From positions 1-64,000 of the forward strand of contig DATFYM010000023.1 of NCBI GenBank assembly GCA_035315065.1: a stretch of 64,000 bases of DNA, read 5' to 3'. Source of the DNA: DATFYM01 sp035315065 (GTDB taxonomy: Bacteria > Acidobacteriota > Terriglobia > UBA7540). This document shows, piece after piece, positions 8,416-15,932 of this stretch. The notes under the pieces were generated by a model. It did no database searches and had not been told where the DNA came from. It saw only the letters and a program-made list of their open reading frames with translations. The position numbers were made by a program, and so were the translations under genes. How positions within the stretch are numbered: position 1 is the first letter of the stretch; every line of letters begins with the position of its first letter.

Positions 8416-8511
8416 ATTTTGGATTTTCGATTTTGGATTTTGGATTGAAGAGACAGTTGCCTTCGCTCTTCTCTTCAATCCAAAATCCAAAATCCAAAAT
8501 CCAAAATCGAA
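8416..8511. repeat. stutter hairpin (TTTTGGATTTTGGA words)
   Basis: The left arm (8416-8453) repeats ATTTTGGATTTTGGATTGAA. The right arm (8467-8511) is the inverse, with CTTCAATCCAAAATCCAAAA repeated. The same word pair recurs at 10315-10407, 46623-46762 and 54153-54231. It sits just after the sigma-54 activator and could act as a transcript end. The rest of 8402-8796 holds nothing I recognise. Confidence 0.75.
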
Positions 8512-8796
8512 TCTGAACTAGAGAATCCGAAATCGGAAGATCGGGGCCCGGGTGGAACTTCCCCCGCCCGGGGGTACGCGCACCCACCACAGCTTTCGTT
8601 CCTCAAAACAGCCCGGTGACTACTCCGACCGCAGGTTCTGCGTGCTAAGAGCATGGGTGAAGGTCCACCCAGGCGAATGTTGCCGCGGCGCCAGGTTCTG
8701 CGGCTAATTCGTTTCTTCTCAATAGGATCTCTCCTGCAGCGGGCGCTGGCCCCACGATTGCCTAAGAGTCGCACAGGGGCAAAAGGGGGGCGGCGG

Positions 8797-9045
8797 GTGA
8801 CGGCTGAGGTGGGTTGGATTCGGCGCATGGAAGAGTTGGCCGAAGCCGTAAGCGCATACTTGGCCCAACATCCTCAGGCTATGGATTCTCTGGAAGGAAT
8901 TGCCGAGTGGTGGCTACCCCGGTCTTCGGGGCACGTGGATCTGAATGCCTTGGCGAGAACTCTCGACGTCATGGTGGAGCACGGCATTCTGGAGAAGGTT
9001 GGAACAGGGCGGGTCAGCTATCGTTTGAAAAGACAAGTTCCGTGA
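8797..9045 (+). CDS. small winged-helix-like protein
   Basis: Possible starts are GTG 8797 (preceded by the purine-rich AAAAGGGGGGCGGCGG) and ATG 8827; the open frame extends back to 8653. The conserved-looking part is MEELAEAVSAYLAQHPQAMD, then GIAEWWLPRSSGHVDLNALA, RTLDVMVEHGILEKVGTG and YRLK. The helix pattern followed by a short beta wing (LEKVGTGRVSYRL) suggests a winged helix, perhaps DNA-binding. It lies between the sigma-54 activator and the injection-system genes and may be a second regulator of them. No family was recognised with certainty. Confidence 0.6.
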   Translation: MTAEVGWIRRMEELAEAVSAYLAQHPQAMDSLEGIAEWWLPRSSGHVDLNALARTLDVMVEHGILEKVGTGRVSYRLKRQVP

Positions 9046-9059
9046 CCTTGGGACCGCAA

Positions 9060-9276
9060 GGGTGTGAAGCAATTGCGAAGGACCTTCCAATGCAGAGACA
9101 CAGAGTTGAAGCTGTCAGCCCTCAGAACGTATGAAGAATTAAGCACAGAGGCACAGAGACACGGAGAAGAGAAAGAGAATCACATGAAGATGTCGTTTGC
9201 TTCCCCACGTTTCACATTTTTCTCTGTGCCTCTGTGTCTCTGTGTTGGAAGGTCCCTCGCAATTATTTCACACCTT
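9060..9276. repeat. 217-bp inverted-repeat element
   Basis: The outer arms of about 45 bp are inverted copies with a few mismatches: the left begins GGTGTGAAGCAATTGCGAAG and the right ends TCGCAATTATTTCACACC. Inside lie second arms made of CACAGAGGCACAGAGACACGG words and their complement (CTGTGCCTCTGTGTCTCTG). A related copy is at 62775-62930 in the pil cluster (GCTGTGAAGCAATTGCG and CAGAGACGCAGAGGCACGG). It is a dispersed non-coding element family. Confidence 0.75.
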
Positions 9277-9278
9277 CT

Positions 9279-9352
9279 CAGCCTTCAGGCTTCAGCCTCC
9301 GAGTGGACCGGACTTGTTTGCTGAAAGCTGATAGCTGAGGGCTGAGAGCTAG
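9279..9352. repeat. stutter hairpin (CAGCCTTCAGGCTTCAG words)
   Basis: CTCAGCCTTCAGGCTTCAGC at about 9279 is answered by CTGAAAGCTGATAGCTGAGG at about 9320. It is the last structure before the ribosome-binding site of the first injection-system gene. Confidence 0.55.
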
Positions 9353-9376
9353 GTTTAAGGTTTTGAGGAGACAATC

Positions 9377-10270
9377 ATGGCAACAGCAGCCGCAACAGGA
9401 AACGGGCCCTTGGAATTCACCGATGCGAATGGCAACCAGGTGTCCATTCCGTTATCGGCGCTGCAATTTGTGAACGGCAGCCTGGGAGTGAATTCCAGCA
9501 TCTGGACACCTTTCACGGGTTACGCCGCCGATGAAAAGGCAGTGATTAACGACCTGCTCGCCTACGCCTCAGGCCAGGGCCTCATCACTCCCGCAGTGGT
9601 TCCGGCTCCCAAGCCGGCCCTGACGGTAAAGGCCGTGAGCCCGGGCTCGATGGGCAACAATATCCAGGTGACGGTGGCGGTGAGCCCTGCGGCCAGCGGA
9701 GATCCTACGCAGGCCACGTTCAGTATTACGGTGACTGAGACGGACACCTGGACCGGACTCACCTCGGGCACGATTGAGTCGGTGCTGGGTAGCGACAAGT
9801 CAACCGGCTCGACGCCGGGGCTGGTTCATGTCGTCGACGGTTCGGTGACGAAGACCCCGACGGATCTCCCGGCCCCCCTGGCCTCCACTCCTCTGGTCGC
9901 CGCGGCCTCGCCCACCACGAGCGCGACGCTGGCGGTAATGGACGCGACCGCGAACCCGGTATTCACGCTGGAGGCCAAGGGGGTGGGCAGTGACGGCAAC
10001 ACCACCTCAGTGGCCATATCCGTGGACACGACAACCAAGACCTTCACCCTCGCGGCCACTTGGACTAAGCCGGCCCTCACGGGCCTTACCATTGCCGACG
10101 TGGCAGCGCAGGTGAAGTCTAACCTCAATTATGAAATTGCGGTGTCTGCGCCCGCCAGCGGCTTGATCTCGGTGCCGGCGGCCACCGGGAGTTCGGTGAT
10201 TCAGTTGAGCGGCGGCTCCGACGGGACATCGCCAACGGCTGCTTCCGCCACCGTTTTTGCCAGTCAATAG
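9377..10270 (+). CDS. two-domain sheath-insert-like protein, first gene of the injection locus
   Basis: 297 residues, start backed by GAGGAG 8 bp upstream. Residues 1-75 are unique (FTDANGNQVSIPLSALQFVN). Two beta-rich modules follow. Module A starts at about residue 81 (LTVKAVSPGSMGNNIQVTVA, then FSITVTETDTW and SVLGSDKSTGSTPGLVHV). Module B starts at about residue 195 (FTLEAKGVGSDGNTTSVAIS, then FTLAATWTK and VKSNLNYEIAVSAP). Both modules recur in the beta-helix protein at 30075-33770 and resemble the variable insertion domain of phage-tail sheath proteins, including the tandem inserts of the next gene. It is probably a structural or decorating component of the particle surface. No signal peptide. 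Function not established. Confidence 0.75.
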   Translation: MATAAATGNGPLEFTDANGNQVSIPLSALQFVNGSLGVNSSIWTPFTGYAADEKAVINDLLAYASGQGLITPAVVPAPKPALTVKAVSPGSMGNNIQVTVAVSPAASGDPTQATFSITVTETDTWTGLTSGTIESVLGSDKSTGSTPGLVHVVDGSVTKTPTDLPAPLASTPLVAAASPTTSATLAVMDATANPVFTLEAKGVGSDGNTTSVAISVDTTTKTFTLAATWTKPALTGLTIADVAAQVKSNLNYEIAVSAPASGLISVPAATGSSVIQLSGGSDGTSPTAASATVFASQ

Positions 10271-10314
10271 GACGAGTTAACCATGACGACATAAGTGGCG
10301 ACGCATCCGAATTC

Positions 10315-10407
10315 ACTTTGGATTTTGGATTTTGGATTTTGGATTGAAGAACCCGCTGTGGTCGCCGCTCTCTTCAATCCAAAATCGAAAATCCAAAATC
10401 CGAAATA
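10315..10407. repeat. stutter hairpin (TTTTGGATTTTGGA words)
   Basis: The left arm (10315-10349) repeats TTGGATTTTGGATTTTGG. The right arm (10372-10407) is the complement (CTTCAATCCAAAATCG and onward). It lies between the first injection-system gene and the sheath gene and may limit read-through. A separate 7-bp-stem hairpin, GGCAAGC-TCG-GCTTGCC, follows at 10442-10458. Confidence 0.7.
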
Positions 10408-10491
10408 GACACCTCACGCCGCGACTTTGATCGCCCTGTATGGCAAGCTCGGCTTGCCGCTCAGGCAACGCATTCTACTGGAGGACAATTC

Positions 10492-12342
10492 ATGCCGATC
10501 ACACCGACCTACCCGGGTATTTACATCGAGGAACTGCCGAGCAGCACCCATGCGATAACGGCGGCGCCGACATCCATCACCGTGTTTGTCGGCTACACAC
10601 ACCCCTTCAAGACGAACCCGGCGAATTGGGGCAAGGCGGTGGAGATCTTCAGCTTCACCGACTACGAGCGGGAATTCGGCGGCTTATACACCAGCGGAGT
10701 GGTGGAATCGCATGTGGCGTACGCGGTGAACCAGTTCTTCCTGAACGGCGGCGCCGACGCCTACGTGGTCGCCCTCCAGCCCAACTACTATGACCCCTCG
10801 ACGCAGCCCATGACGAACAAGGGCGCGGTGGCGCCGGCCGTCCTGCAGGTGGGCAGTGTGACGTTCACGGCGTTGGAACCGGTCGACCTCATTCCCATGA
10901 CGGTGACCATCAACAACGTGCAGAACACGTTCACTACCGGCGACACTGCCGACATCCAGGTGAGTTACGGATCGAGGGCGGAAACCTATCGCAAGGTAAA
11001 TCTGAACCCCGGCGACGCCAACTTCATCGGCAAGCGCATCAATGGCTCGTCGCAACTGGTCAGCGTGAGTCCTTCCTACGATCCTCCGTTCGTGGCCGCC
11101 ACCAATGTGGCGATGAGCCAGGGAACCCCGGTTCCGATCGGGAGCGTCGCGTTTACTGCCATCCAGGCCACGACCACCACTCCCATGACCGTGACCGTGA
11201 ACAATGTGCGCCAGACTGTAGTGGCCGGTGACACGGCCGACGTTTCCATCACCTACGGTGCCAATCCCCCCGAAAACTTCGTGGGCGTCACGCTGAATCC
11301 GTCCGATGCCGCGAACTTCATCGAGAAGCGCATCAACGGCGTCTCGGTGAACGTGACGGTCTCGCCGGCCTATGCGGCGCCTTTCGGCCCCGTCAACCAG
11401 GTGGCTCTAGGGTATCCCGCAGGCAGCCCCAGCGCGTCGTGGACCACTTTTAGTGCCGGGGACTTCGCGCCGGTGTTCGCGCAAGACAGTTCGCTGGACA
11501 AGGTCTCGATCTTCAACCTGCTGGTGATTCCGGGCGTCTGCGACAACGGCGTGTTGAGCGAGGGTGTTGCCTTCTGCGAACGGAAGCTGGCCTTCGTCAT
11601 TGTCGATCCGCCCCGGCAGGATTCCGCCGATGGCGAAGACGGCCTGCCCTTGATCGGCGATGATATCCAGACCGCGATCGTACCCAAGAGTGCCAACGGT
11701 GCGCTGTATTTCCCTTACGTGCAGTCGAACGATCCGCTGACGGGTAACCTGCTGGAGCTTCCCCCCAGCGGAACGGTGGCCGGTATCTACGCGCGTACGG
11801 ACGTGAACCGCGGCGTTTGGAAAGCTCCCGCGGGGCTGGAAACCACAGTAGTAAACACGATCGGGGTGGTGGAGCGCGGACGCATGACCGATATGCGGCA
11901 GGGTACCCTCAACCCTCTCGGTGTGAATTGCCTGCGCGACTTTCCGGGCATCGGCACCGTGGTGTTCGGTGCGCGCACGCTGGTGACCGACAATCCGGCG
12001 TTCGAGCAGTGGCGCTACGTTTCGGTCCGGCGCATGGCCCTCTTTCTGGAGCAGTCTCTCCGTCAAAGCATGGGCTGGGTGGTGTTCGAGCCCAACGACG
12101 AGCCCCTCTGGGTCGCCATTCGCATGGAGATTGAAAGTTTCATGCTGTCGTTGTTCCACCAGGGAGCCTTTCAGGGCAGCACACCCAGCCAGGCTTTCCA
12201 GGTGAAGTGTGATAACTCCACCACCACGCAGCAGGATATCGACAACGGCATCGTCAACATTATCGTAGCCTTCGCTCCGCTGAAGCCGGCGGAGTTTGTG
12301 ATCATCCAGATCGCGCAGCTCGCGGGTCAGACCCAGTCTTAG
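10492..12342 (+). CDS. contractile tail sheath protein
   Basis: 616 residues, GGAGG 7 bp before the ATG. The N-terminus TPTYPGIYIEELPSSTHAIT and the C-terminal third (FGARTLVTDNPAFEQWRYVS, RRMALFLEQSLRQSMGWVVF, EPNDEPLWVAIRMEIESFML) are clear sheath signatures of the Afp2-4/Pvc2-4 kind. It polymerises around the inner tube and contracts to drive it out. Between the conserved halves, at residues about 112-208 and 209-302, sit two tandem copies of a roughly 95-residue beta module (GSVTFTALEPVDLIPMTVTI with GDTADIQVSYG and FIGKRINGSSQLVSVSP; then GSVAFTAIQATTTTPMTVTV with GDTADVSITYG and FIEKRINGVSVNVTVSP). These would project from the sheath surface. Afp and PVC have several sheath genes; here there is only one, followed 11 bp later by the tube gene. 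Confidence 0.95.
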   Translation: MPITPTYPGIYIEELPSSTHAITAAPTSITVFVGYTHPFKTNPANWGKAVEIFSFTDYEREFGGLYTSGVVESHVAYAVNQFFLNGGADAYVVALQPNYYDPSTQPMTNKGAVAPAVLQVGSVTFTALEPVDLIPMTVTINNVQNTFTTGDTADIQVSYGSRAETYRKVNLNPGDANFIGKRINGSSQLVSVSPSYDPPFVAATNVAMSQGTPVPIGSVAFTAIQATTTTPMTVTVNNVRQTVVAGDTADVSITYGANPPENFVGVTLNPSDAANFIEKRINGVSVNVTVSPAYAAPFGPVNQVALGYPAGSPSASWTTFSAGDFAPVFAQDSSLDKVSIFNLLVIPGVCDNGVLSEGVAFCERKLAFVIVDPPRQDSADGEDGLPLIGDDIQTAIVPKSANGALYFPYVQSNDPLTGNLLELPPSGTVAGIYARTDVNRGVWKAPAGLETTVVNTIGVVERGRMTDMRQGTLNPLGVNCLRDFPGIGTVVFGARTLVTDNPAFEQWRYVSVRRMALFLEQSLRQSMGWVVFEPNDEPLWVAIRMEIESFMLSLFHQGAFQGSTPSQAFQVKCDNSTTTQQDIDNGIVNIIVAFAPLKPAEFVIIQIAQLAGQTQS

Positions 12343-12353
12343 GAGGTGGTTTC

Positions 12354-12863
12354 ATGGGCAAGCCGTTCAGCGTCAATACCGACCGCTTCGACCCTTACAA
12401 GTCGTATGCCTTCCTGGTTTATTTCGGCACCAGCACCACGCCGGTGGCGGCGGTGAGCAAGGTGACCGGGTTGAAGCGTTCTTCCGACCCCATCGAATAC
12501 AAAGAGGGCGGAAATGCGATCATCCTGAAAGGACTGGGCCGCACCAAGTATGACCCGCTCACCCTGGAACGCGGCGTGACGCACGATACCGACTTTGAAG
12601 ATTGGGCCAATGCCGCCCAGGTGCTCGACAAAGGCGCGCCGTCCACGTCGCTGCAGAACCTGCGCCGGGAAGTGCGGATCGATCTGTTGAACGAAGAGCG
12701 CCAACCAGTGCTGCGGTTCATCGTCCATCGGTGCTGGGTCTCGGAATACCAGGCGCTTCCAGATCTCGATGCCGGGGCCAATGCGGTGGCCATCGAGCAC
12801 ATCAAGATCGAGAACGAAGGATGGGAGCGCGATCTCAGTCTGACGGAAGTCAAAGAATTCTGA
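12354..12863 (+). CDS. inner tube protein (T4 gp19 / Hcp-like)
   Basis: 169 residues. A strong AGGAGGTGG overlaps the sheath stop codon just before this start. The sequence matches the phage tail tube family used by extracellular injection systems: DRFDPYKSYAFLVYFG, KVTGLKRSSDPIEYKEGG, GRTKYDPLTLERGVTHDTDF, then EGWERDLSLTEVKEF. It forms hexameric rings stacked into the tube inside the sheath. Many Afp/PVC loci have two tube genes; the second tube-type gene in this locus is the divergent one at 18366. No oddities. Confidence 0.95.
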   Translation: MGKPFSVNTDRFDPYKSYAFLVYFGTSTTPVAAVSKVTGLKRSSDPIEYKEGGNAIILKGLGRTKYDPLTLERGVTHDTDFEDWANAAQVLDKGAPSTSLQNLRREVRIDLLNEERQPVLRFIVHRCWVSEYQALPDLDAGANAVAIEHIKIENEGWERDLSLTEVKEF

Positions 12864-12870
12864 TTCGGAA

Positions 12871-13644
12871 ATGTTTCGACTTCCCGTAACCGGATTCGAG
12901 GTGGCTCTCCGCAAGCCCACTGGAGCCGAGGAATTACTGCTGCATGAGAAGTCGAGCTCGAGCGCCGAGCTGGCGCTGGAGTTCGTCGCCCGGGTTGCCA
13001 CCCGAGTGGGTGGCGAGTCCGCGGATTGGAGCGCCCTTCCCGTTCCCGATTTCGAGGCGTTGCTGCTCAGGCTTCGTCAAGCGACGCTGGGCGACATGGT
13101 CCGGGCCGACACTAGCTGCGTCACGCCGAGTTGCGGCGCGCGCGTGGATGTCTGGTTTCGGATCGGAGACTATCTGGAGCATGAACGGCCCAGAACGCCC
13201 GGCGGCATCGACGCCGACGCCGAATCCGGCTGGTTCCGCCTGCGGAGTGGGGCTGTACGATTCCGGCTTCCGGTGGTGGCCGATCAGGTCGCCACCGCCC
13301 AGTCCGCGCGACCGGAACGCGAGCTTATGCGCCTTTGCATTCAACCCGCCGAGATCGGTGCGCGATTGCGCAAGCGCGTCGAGGCAGCGATGGAGTCCAT
13401 GGCTCCGCCGCTGTCGCGTCTTTTGCAGGGTCAATGTCCGGAGTGCCGCGCCGCCCTCACGGTTTATTTCGACGTTCAATCCTTTGTGCTCCGGGAACTG
13501 CGTGAGCGCGCGGCGTCGCTCTATCACGACGTTCATCTGCTGGCGTTCCACTACAAGTGGGCGGAAGAGACGATTTTGGCCCTCCCGCGCGACCGGCGCC
13601 TGTGCTATGCCGAGATGCTGCGCCACGAAGGAGGGCAAGCCTAG
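12871..13644 (+). CDS. zinc-knuckle baseplate/hub-associated protein
   Basis: 257 residues starting 7 bp after the tube gene. It begins FRLPVTGFEVALRKPTGAEE and resembles the T4-type baseplate hub or hub-assembly proteins found at this position in injection-system loci. Four cysteines in two pairs (SCVTPSCGA at about residue 85 and QCPECRAAL at about 190) look like a metal-binding site that would hold the two halves together. The C-terminal half is helical (VQSFVLRELRERAASLYHDV). Its role may be assembly of the baseplate rather than a permanent part. The family assignment rests on position and weak resemblance. Confidence 0.65.
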   Translation: MFRLPVTGFEVALRKPTGAEELLLHEKSSSSAELALEFVARVATRVGGESADWSALPVPDFEALLLRLRQATLGDMVRADTSCVTPSCGARVDVWFRIGDYLEHERPRTPGGIDADAESGWFRLRSGAVRFRLPVVADQVATAQSARPERELMRLCIQPAEIGARLRKRVEAAMESMAPPLSRLLQGQCPECRAALTVYFDVQSFVLRELRERAASLYHDVHLLAFHYKWAEETILALPRDRRLCYAEMLRHEGGQA

Positions 13645-13645
13645 G

Positions 13646-14569
13646 ATGCGCCGCCTGTCCTTATTTCGCACCTTGACTGGCCAGCTTCCGGCGGACACGC
13701 CGCTCTTAACGCCGCCTCGCACGCCGCTTTGGGAAGCCTCGCTGCTGTCCAACCCACGGGCCGCCCCCGATGCGCCAAGCAGCGGCCAGCCAGGATTTCC
13801 ACGTCCGTCGTCGCCAGCCGGCGCAGAGAGCGCCGGAGTGAGGCCGCACCCCGCCGAAACCAGCGCCGGTCCCTCAAAGAGGCCCTCACCCGGACTTGAG
13901 CGTAAGGAATCCGCGGGACAGGATGCTCTACGAATACTTGAGGTATCGGCGGCCAAGTTCAAGACGCAAGTGGGGAAGCAAGTTGCTTCCCCAAGACCCA
14001 TTGACCCCGGCGCAAGACCGCCGTGGCTAAGTGCTGGCGCCTTGCCGGCGCAGGCGTTTCGTCCTCAGCCTGTGTCAGAAGAACGCGTGAGGGTAACGGC
14101 TTCGCCGGATCCTGTGCCAGTGCCGCACGGTGATCCGGCAGCCAAGGGGCCGAGACCGCTCACTCTGTCGGAGGATGCTCCGGCGAGCGAGCCGCGCTTC
14201 GTCGAAGCTCGATCCCGCCCTGCGGGACCAAGGCGAGTTGATGCCGACGTGGAGTGCCGTACTCAACGTGAGGAAAGGCCGGAAGCTGGAGGTAGGATCG
14301 CGGTCCCCCAGCCGCCGATCAAGCCGGGCGCGAGCCATCCCCCATCAGACCGGGTGCCGTCACTCGCGCCGCGGGTCGAATCTCACCCTGCCGCCGCCCC
14401 GCGCGGGAGGGAGGCACCGCAGCGCCCGTCGATTCACATTGGCAGCATTACCGTGCGGGTTGTTCCGCCCGCGCCACAGCCTCGGCCGCAGGCACGGATC
14501 GTAGCCCCGGCGCCAAGGGTTCCGCTTTCGCGCGCCATGACGTCATCTTTCGGCCTGGTTCAAGGCTGA
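13646..14569 (+). CDS. proline-rich protein of the injection locus
   Basis: 307 residues, starting one base after the stop of the previous gene, so probably co-translated. Apart from the first 10 residues (MRRLSLFRTL) the sequence is rich in Pro, Ala, Arg and Ser and looks disordered. A short structured-looking segment near the C-terminus, RPSIHIGSITVRVVPP, resembles a motif (IHIG-I-VR) that I associate with proteins at this place in such loci. An internal palindrome with 10-bp arms, GGGGAAGCAA and its complement, lies at 13971-13991. It may be a flexible linker or assembly factor, or a candidate length-control factor, since no usual tape measure is seen. No catalytic motif. Confidence 0.6.
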   Translation: MRRLSLFRTLTGQLPADTPLLTPPRTPLWEASLLSNPRAAPDAPSSGQPGFPRPSSPAGAESAGVRPHPAETSAGPSKRPSPGLERKESAGQDALRILEVSAAKFKTQVGKQVASPRPIDPGARPPWLSAGALPAQAFRPQPVSEERVRVTASPDPVPVPHGDPAAKGPRPLTLSEDAPASEPRFVEARSRPAGPRRVDADVECRTQREERPEAGGRIAVPQPPIKPGASHPPSDRVPSLAPRVESHPAAAPRGREAPQRPSIHIGSITVRVVPPAPQPRPQARIVAPAPRVPLSRAMTSSFGLVQG

Positions 14570-14582
14570 AAGGAAAGAAGAG

Positions 14583-15929
14583 ATGCCGCTCAACCCGCTG
14601 GGAGTGCTCGACCTCTCGCACATCACGGACCGCTTGGTCCATATGATCGAGCACTGCCGCGATCACTCTCCTTTGTGGGCGACACTCAATTCGACAACTC
14701 CAACGTTTACGATGACCGTCTCGGGTTCGGCGCCAGAGAGCGTGCGGAAGGACGGCGGCTGCCAGGTGACAGTGTCGCTGATTCACATTTCGCAGGATAA
14801 GTTTCAGAGGAACTTCCTATATCCGCCGTCTCCTCAGCCACCGCCACTCCACCCGCCACCGCCCCGCGCCCAGGAGATTCCGGCTCAGCCGCTCGCGCTT
14901 GACCTCTACTATCTTATCAGCGCCTACGCCGAGAAGAACTACGTTGAGGAACAGCAAGCGATGAGTATCGTCTTGCGCTGTTTCCATGAGCACCCGATTT
15001 TCCGCGCGAAGGCCAAGATACCGGTTCCGCCCACCGAAACCGTCTCGGAGCAATTCACGCTGACGATGGAGATCGAAACCTCCGACGAAATGTCGCGGTT
15101 GTGGCAGTCGATCACCGCTGCTTATCGGCTCTCGGTAATCTACAAGGTTAGTGTGGTGTTCATCACACCGCCCGCACCGCCGACCGGTGCCAAGCAGGTG
15201 TCGCGCTTTAGCCTGGCCGTAGACCCCACTGCTTTTCCGTTCGCACTGACGGGCCAGGTCTTTGGCACGTCCTCAACGGCGAGCTTCACCTCGCCCAACA
15301 CCGGTGAGGCGCTGAGCTTCGACTATTCACCGGCGACAGTCACACCCGGCGCGCGGTTCCTGCTTTACGGTGCGGGCCTGAATCAGTCCACGTCCTCCCG
15401 TGTTTACCTCCTCCTTCCGCCCGATTACAAGACGGAGCAGGAAGTCACGAGCATCTGGAAGGCTCAACCATTACCGCCTGACCCCGTTCAGACGGAGTCG
15501 CGCATAGTCCTCAATCTCCCGCCCAGCATTGGCGCTTTGCCTGCCGGGTCGCCTCCTCCCGGCGTGTACATGCTGAGAGCCGGCAGCGACGCACCCCCCG
15601 ATCCGGCGACGAATCGGACGAACGCCACGCCGTTCAGCGTTGCCGCGCGTGTGGACGTCAACGTAGTCCTGCCGAACCCACCTCTGCTGAGCGCCGTCGG
15701 CGGGACTTACACGGTGCAAGGCATGGGATTTGAGAGCGGCAGCACCGAAGTCCTGCTCGAGACTATTCCGCTCACACCTTCCGGGGCCCTGGTGCCGGGG
15801 ACTTTTACCGTGACCCCGACACAGATCCAGTTTCAGGCGCCGTCGCCGATCGCTCCCGGTGTGTACGGAGTGCGGATTCGAGTGAATAAAGTCGAGTCTC
15901 CTCCATCTTGGTGGATCAAGGTTCCTTAG
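14583..15929 (+). CDS. DUF4255 tail-cap protein with Ig/IPT-like extension
   Basis: 448 residues, GGAAAG upstream of the start. Residues about 1-200 are DUF4255-like (VLDLSHITDRLVHMIEHC, PLALDLYYLISAYAEKNYVE, QQAMSIVLRCFHEHPIF, SRLWQSITAAYRLSVIYKVS), the family of Afp16/Pvc16, which caps the distal end of tube and sheath. Residues 200-448 are an added beta-rich region with Ig/IPT-like repeats (ATVTPGARFLLYGAGLNQST; VGGTYTVQGMGFESGSTEVL), absent from the short classical caps. The extension may face outward from the particle end. A proline-rich linker lies at about residues 80-95. Afp16-type assignment is confident; the role of the extension is inference. Confidence 0.85.
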   Translation: MPLNPLGVLDLSHITDRLVHMIEHCRDHSPLWATLNSTTPTFTMTVSGSAPESVRKDGGCQVTVSLIHISQDKFQRNFLYPPSPQPPPLHPPPPRAQEIPAQPLALDLYYLISAYAEKNYVEEQQAMSIVLRCFHEHPIFRAKAKIPVPPTETVSEQFTLTMEIETSDEMSRLWQSITAAYRLSVIYKVSVVFITPPAPPTGAKQVSRFSLAVDPTAFPFALTGQVFGTSSTASFTSPNTGEALSFDYSPATVTPGARFLLYGAGLNQSTSSRVYLLLPPDYKTEQEVTSIWKAQPLPPDPVQTESRIVLNLPPSIGALPAGSPPPGVYMLRAGSDAPPDPATNRTNATPFSVAARVDVNVVLPNPPLLSAVGGTYTVQGMGFESGSTEVLLETIPLTPSGALVPGTFTVTPTQIQFQAPSPIAPGVYGVRIRVNKVESPPSWWIKVP

Positions 15930-15932
15930 CCA

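Noticed and set aside
10441..10458. Sigma-54 promoter before the sheath gene
   Set aside because: TGGCAAGCTCGGCTTGC looks similar, but GG and GC are 12 bp apart rather than 10; it is better read as a short hairpin.
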